Below are positions 6,101 to 7,663 of a stretch of 7,663 nucleotides of DNA, piece by piece. The DNA is taken from positions 1-7,663 of the forward strand of contig DMCI01000118.1 of the NCBI GenBank assembly GCA_003445835.1, in the 5' to 3' direction. This DNA is from Clostridiales bacterium (lineage in GTDB: Bacteria; Bacillota; Clostridia; Christensenellales; CAG-1252). A model generated the notes under the pieces. It was not told the origin of the DNA, searched no databases, and saw only the letters and a program-made list of their open reading frames with translations. How positions within the stretch are numbered: position 1 is the first letter of the stretch; every line of letters begins with the position of its first letter. Made by a program: the position numbers and the translations under genes.

Positions 6101-7663
6101 TTATTTCTTTGCTTTTTCCGCGGCAAAAAACGCCGCGATCTTCTCAGCCACGGGGAAAGGTACGCCTTTGACGGACGCCATTTGTTCCGCCGTCGCGGCG
6201 GAGAGTTCCTCCAACCCGCCAAACGCCTTATAAAGAGCGGTGACGCGTTTTTCGCCCACGCCGTCAATAGAGAGAAGCATACTTTTTACGCTGCGTTTGC
6301 CGCGAAGCTTGCGGTGGAAAGTGATGGCAAAGCGGTGCGCCTCGTCGCGGATGCGGATCAACAGGCGGAGAGCGAAGCCCGACTTGGGCAAAAAGATCTC
6401 CTCCCCCGACGGGAGAACGATGATCTCTTCCTTTTCCGCAAGACCGATCATCGGGATGTTTTCACCCGCTTCCTTCATCGCTTCCATCGCGTATTTGACT
6501 TGCCCGATGCCGCCGTCGATGACAAGGAGATCGGGTCTTTGCCCAAACGAGGCATCTTTGCCCTCTTTCAAACGCTGGAAACGACGGGAAAGCGTCTCTT
6601 TCATACACGCGAAATCGTTGTTGCCTTCCACGGTTTTTATGCGGAAAGTTCGGTACATTTTGGCATCTTTTTCGCCGTTTGTGAAAACGACCATCGAGCT
6701 GACCTTATCCACGCCGCTCGTATGGCTGATATCAAAACATTCTATACGCGCCAGATCGGAATCCAAGGACAAAATATCCGCCAAATGACGGCAAGCGCCG
6801 GTGGTCATACGCTCCTTGCGCGAAAGTTCCTCGGTACTTCTGGAAAGGTACTCCATTGCGTTTTTCATCGCGATATCGCACAGCTGTTTGCGTACGCCCG
6901 CTTTGGGGGTGGAAACCAAAACCTTTTCGCCCTTCTTTTCCGACAAAACGGAAGAAAGCGCCTCCGCGTCCGGGAGCTCGATGGCGCTGACCACCTCGTC
7001 CGCAACGATGACGCCGCTGTCGTAATAGCGGTTGATAAAACTGGAAAGGGTATCCGCAAGGTCCAGCCCCGCGTCGCGGATGGCAAACTTTTCACCGCCG
7101 ACCATCTTGCCGCCGCGTACGATGACGGTGGCGACGGACATCCCGTCCCCGCCCGACGCAACGCCGAAGACGTCGAGGTTGAAGTCCTTGGGAAGCGAGG
7201 CGATCTGTTTGCGGATCATCTTATCAAGGGAAGCAAGCGCGTCGCGACATCGCATCGCTTGTTCGTACTGCATAGCATCGGAGGCTTCCTGCATCTTTTT
7301 TTCCAAATTCTCTCGGATCGTTTTGTCGTTCCCCTTCAAAAAGGAGATCACGTCGCGGATGACGCGGTGGTATTCTTCCCGCGTGACTTCCCCGCTGCAA
7401 GGCGCCAAGCACCTGCCGATATGCGCGTTAAGACACGGACGGTGGTTTTTGGGGATCCGATCCATATTCAAAGCGCAGTCGCGGATGGGGAAAGCGGAGT
7501 GGATCAAGCGGAGCATCTCCGCGGCGGAAATGCCCACCATATACGGGCCGAAATAGCGCGCGTTGTCCGCCTTCAAGCGACGGATGATCTCCACCCGCGG
7601 GAAGTCTTTTGTCGTATCGATACGCAAAAAGGGATAAAGCTTGTCATCCTTCAAAAGAATGTT
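6101..7663 (-). CDS. uvrC: Excinuclease ABC subunit UvrC, C-terminal 520 residues (5' end outside window)
   Basis: Nuclease of UvrABC nucleotide excision repair, making incisions on both sides of a lesion. The frame is open to the right edge and its first visible residues, NILLKDDKLYPFLR, match the family just after the GIY-YIG nuclease domain. That domain, roughly 80-100 residues, and the start codon lie outside. Numbering visible residues from the edge: a four-cysteine cluster C63, C77, C85, C89 (RPCLNAHIGRCLAPC); the UvrB-binding UVR motif at about 121-153; the RNase H-like domain that makes the 5' cut with ECFDIS (D311), LLVIDGGIGQ (D383) and RDEAHRFAITFHR (H443); and tandem helix-hairpin-helix elements from about 462 with IDGVGEKR. 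All parts expected for activity downstream of GIY-YIG are present. A TTG at 7654 could be misread as a start, but the frame and homology continue past it. Confidence 0.97.
   Translation of the reverse strand, partial: NILLKDDKLYPFLRIDTTKDFPRVEIIRRLKADNARYFGPYMVGISAAEMLRLIHSAFPIRDCALNMDRIPKNHRPCLNAHIGRCLAPCSGEVTREEYHRVIRDVISFLKGNDKTIRENLEKKMQEASDAMQYEQAMRCRDALASLDKMIRKQIASLPKDFNLDVFGVASGGDGMSVATVIVRGGKMVGGEKFAIRDAGLDLADTLSSFINRYYDSGVIVADEVVSAIELPDAEALSSVLSEKKGEKVLVSTPKAGVRKQLCDIAMKNAMEYLSRSTEELSRKERMTTGACRHLADILSLDSDLARIECFDISHTSGVDKVSSMVVFTNGEKDAKMYRTFRIKTVEGNNDFACMKETLSRRFQRLKEGKDASFGQRPDLLVIDGGIGQVKYAMEAMKEAGENIPMIGLAEKEEIIVLPSGEEIFLPKSGFALRLLIRIRDEAHRFAITFHRKLRGKRSVKSMLLSIDGVGEKRVTALYKAFGGLEELSAATAEQMASVKGVPFPVAEKIAAFFAAEKAKK

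Noticed and set aside
6119..6137. GC-rich inverted repeat CGCGGC / GCCGCG with an A-rich loop near the end of uvrC
   Set aside because: It is explained by alanine, phenylalanine and glutamate codons of the UvrC C-terminus. On the minus strand no T-run follows, so it does not qualify as an intrinsic terminator.
7652..7654. TTG as a start codon for a shortened uvrC
   Set aside because: The frame remains open to the window edge and the residues upstream (NIL) continue the conserved UvrC sequence, so the gene is simply cut by the window.

Overview
The window is a compact chromosomal block from a Bacillota (Firmicutes) bacterium. All seven genes lie on the minus strand, so transcription runs from high to low coordinates. 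In transcription order they are uvrC (5' end cut by the right edge), a Cof-type HAD phosphatase, hprK, murB, whiA, a Crh/HPr-like gene, and dnaE (3' end cut by the left edge). The uvrC/hprK/murB/whiA/HPr/dnaE neighbourhood is typical of Clostridia and relatives. Base composition looks moderately GC-rich with many GC-ending codons, which suggests an uncultured gut-type clostridial lineage rather than a low-GC Clostridium. That placement is inference.

Layout: uvrC ends at 6101. An 87-base AT-rich gap (6014-6100) follows and holds the only good promoter candidate in the window (TTGAAA, 18 bases, TACAAT). From there six genes run with almost no space: HAD to hprK 19 bases, hprK to murB 39 bases, murB/whiA overlap of 22 bases, whiA/crh-like overlap of 4 bases (GTGA), crh-like to dnaE 12 bases. 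This looks like one operon with translational coupling. No gene-free stretch exceeds 300 bases, and I see no RNA gene, mobile element, CRISPR array or convincing terminator.

How the genes fit together: HprK is the bifunctional kinase/phosphorylase that acts on a serine in HPr-family proteins. The HPr-like protein encoded three genes downstream keeps that serine (S43, in NAKSLMG) but has lost the PTS histidine (T12 instead) and the adjacent arginine. It is therefore best read as a Crh-type signalling partner, not a sugar phosphocarrier. WhiA (regulator linked to division and chromosome segregation), MurB (peptidoglycan precursor synthesis), DnaE (replicative polymerase) and UvrC (excision repair) tie this carbon-status switch to growth functions.

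No wholly new system is evident. Points worth a second look are the degenerate HPr, an Arg-to-His change at a MurB active-site motif, a WhiA with a degraded core motif, a roughly 38-residue insertion in the DnaE PHP domain, the absence of rapZ and yvcK between murB and whiA, and a HAD phosphatase placed directly before hprK.
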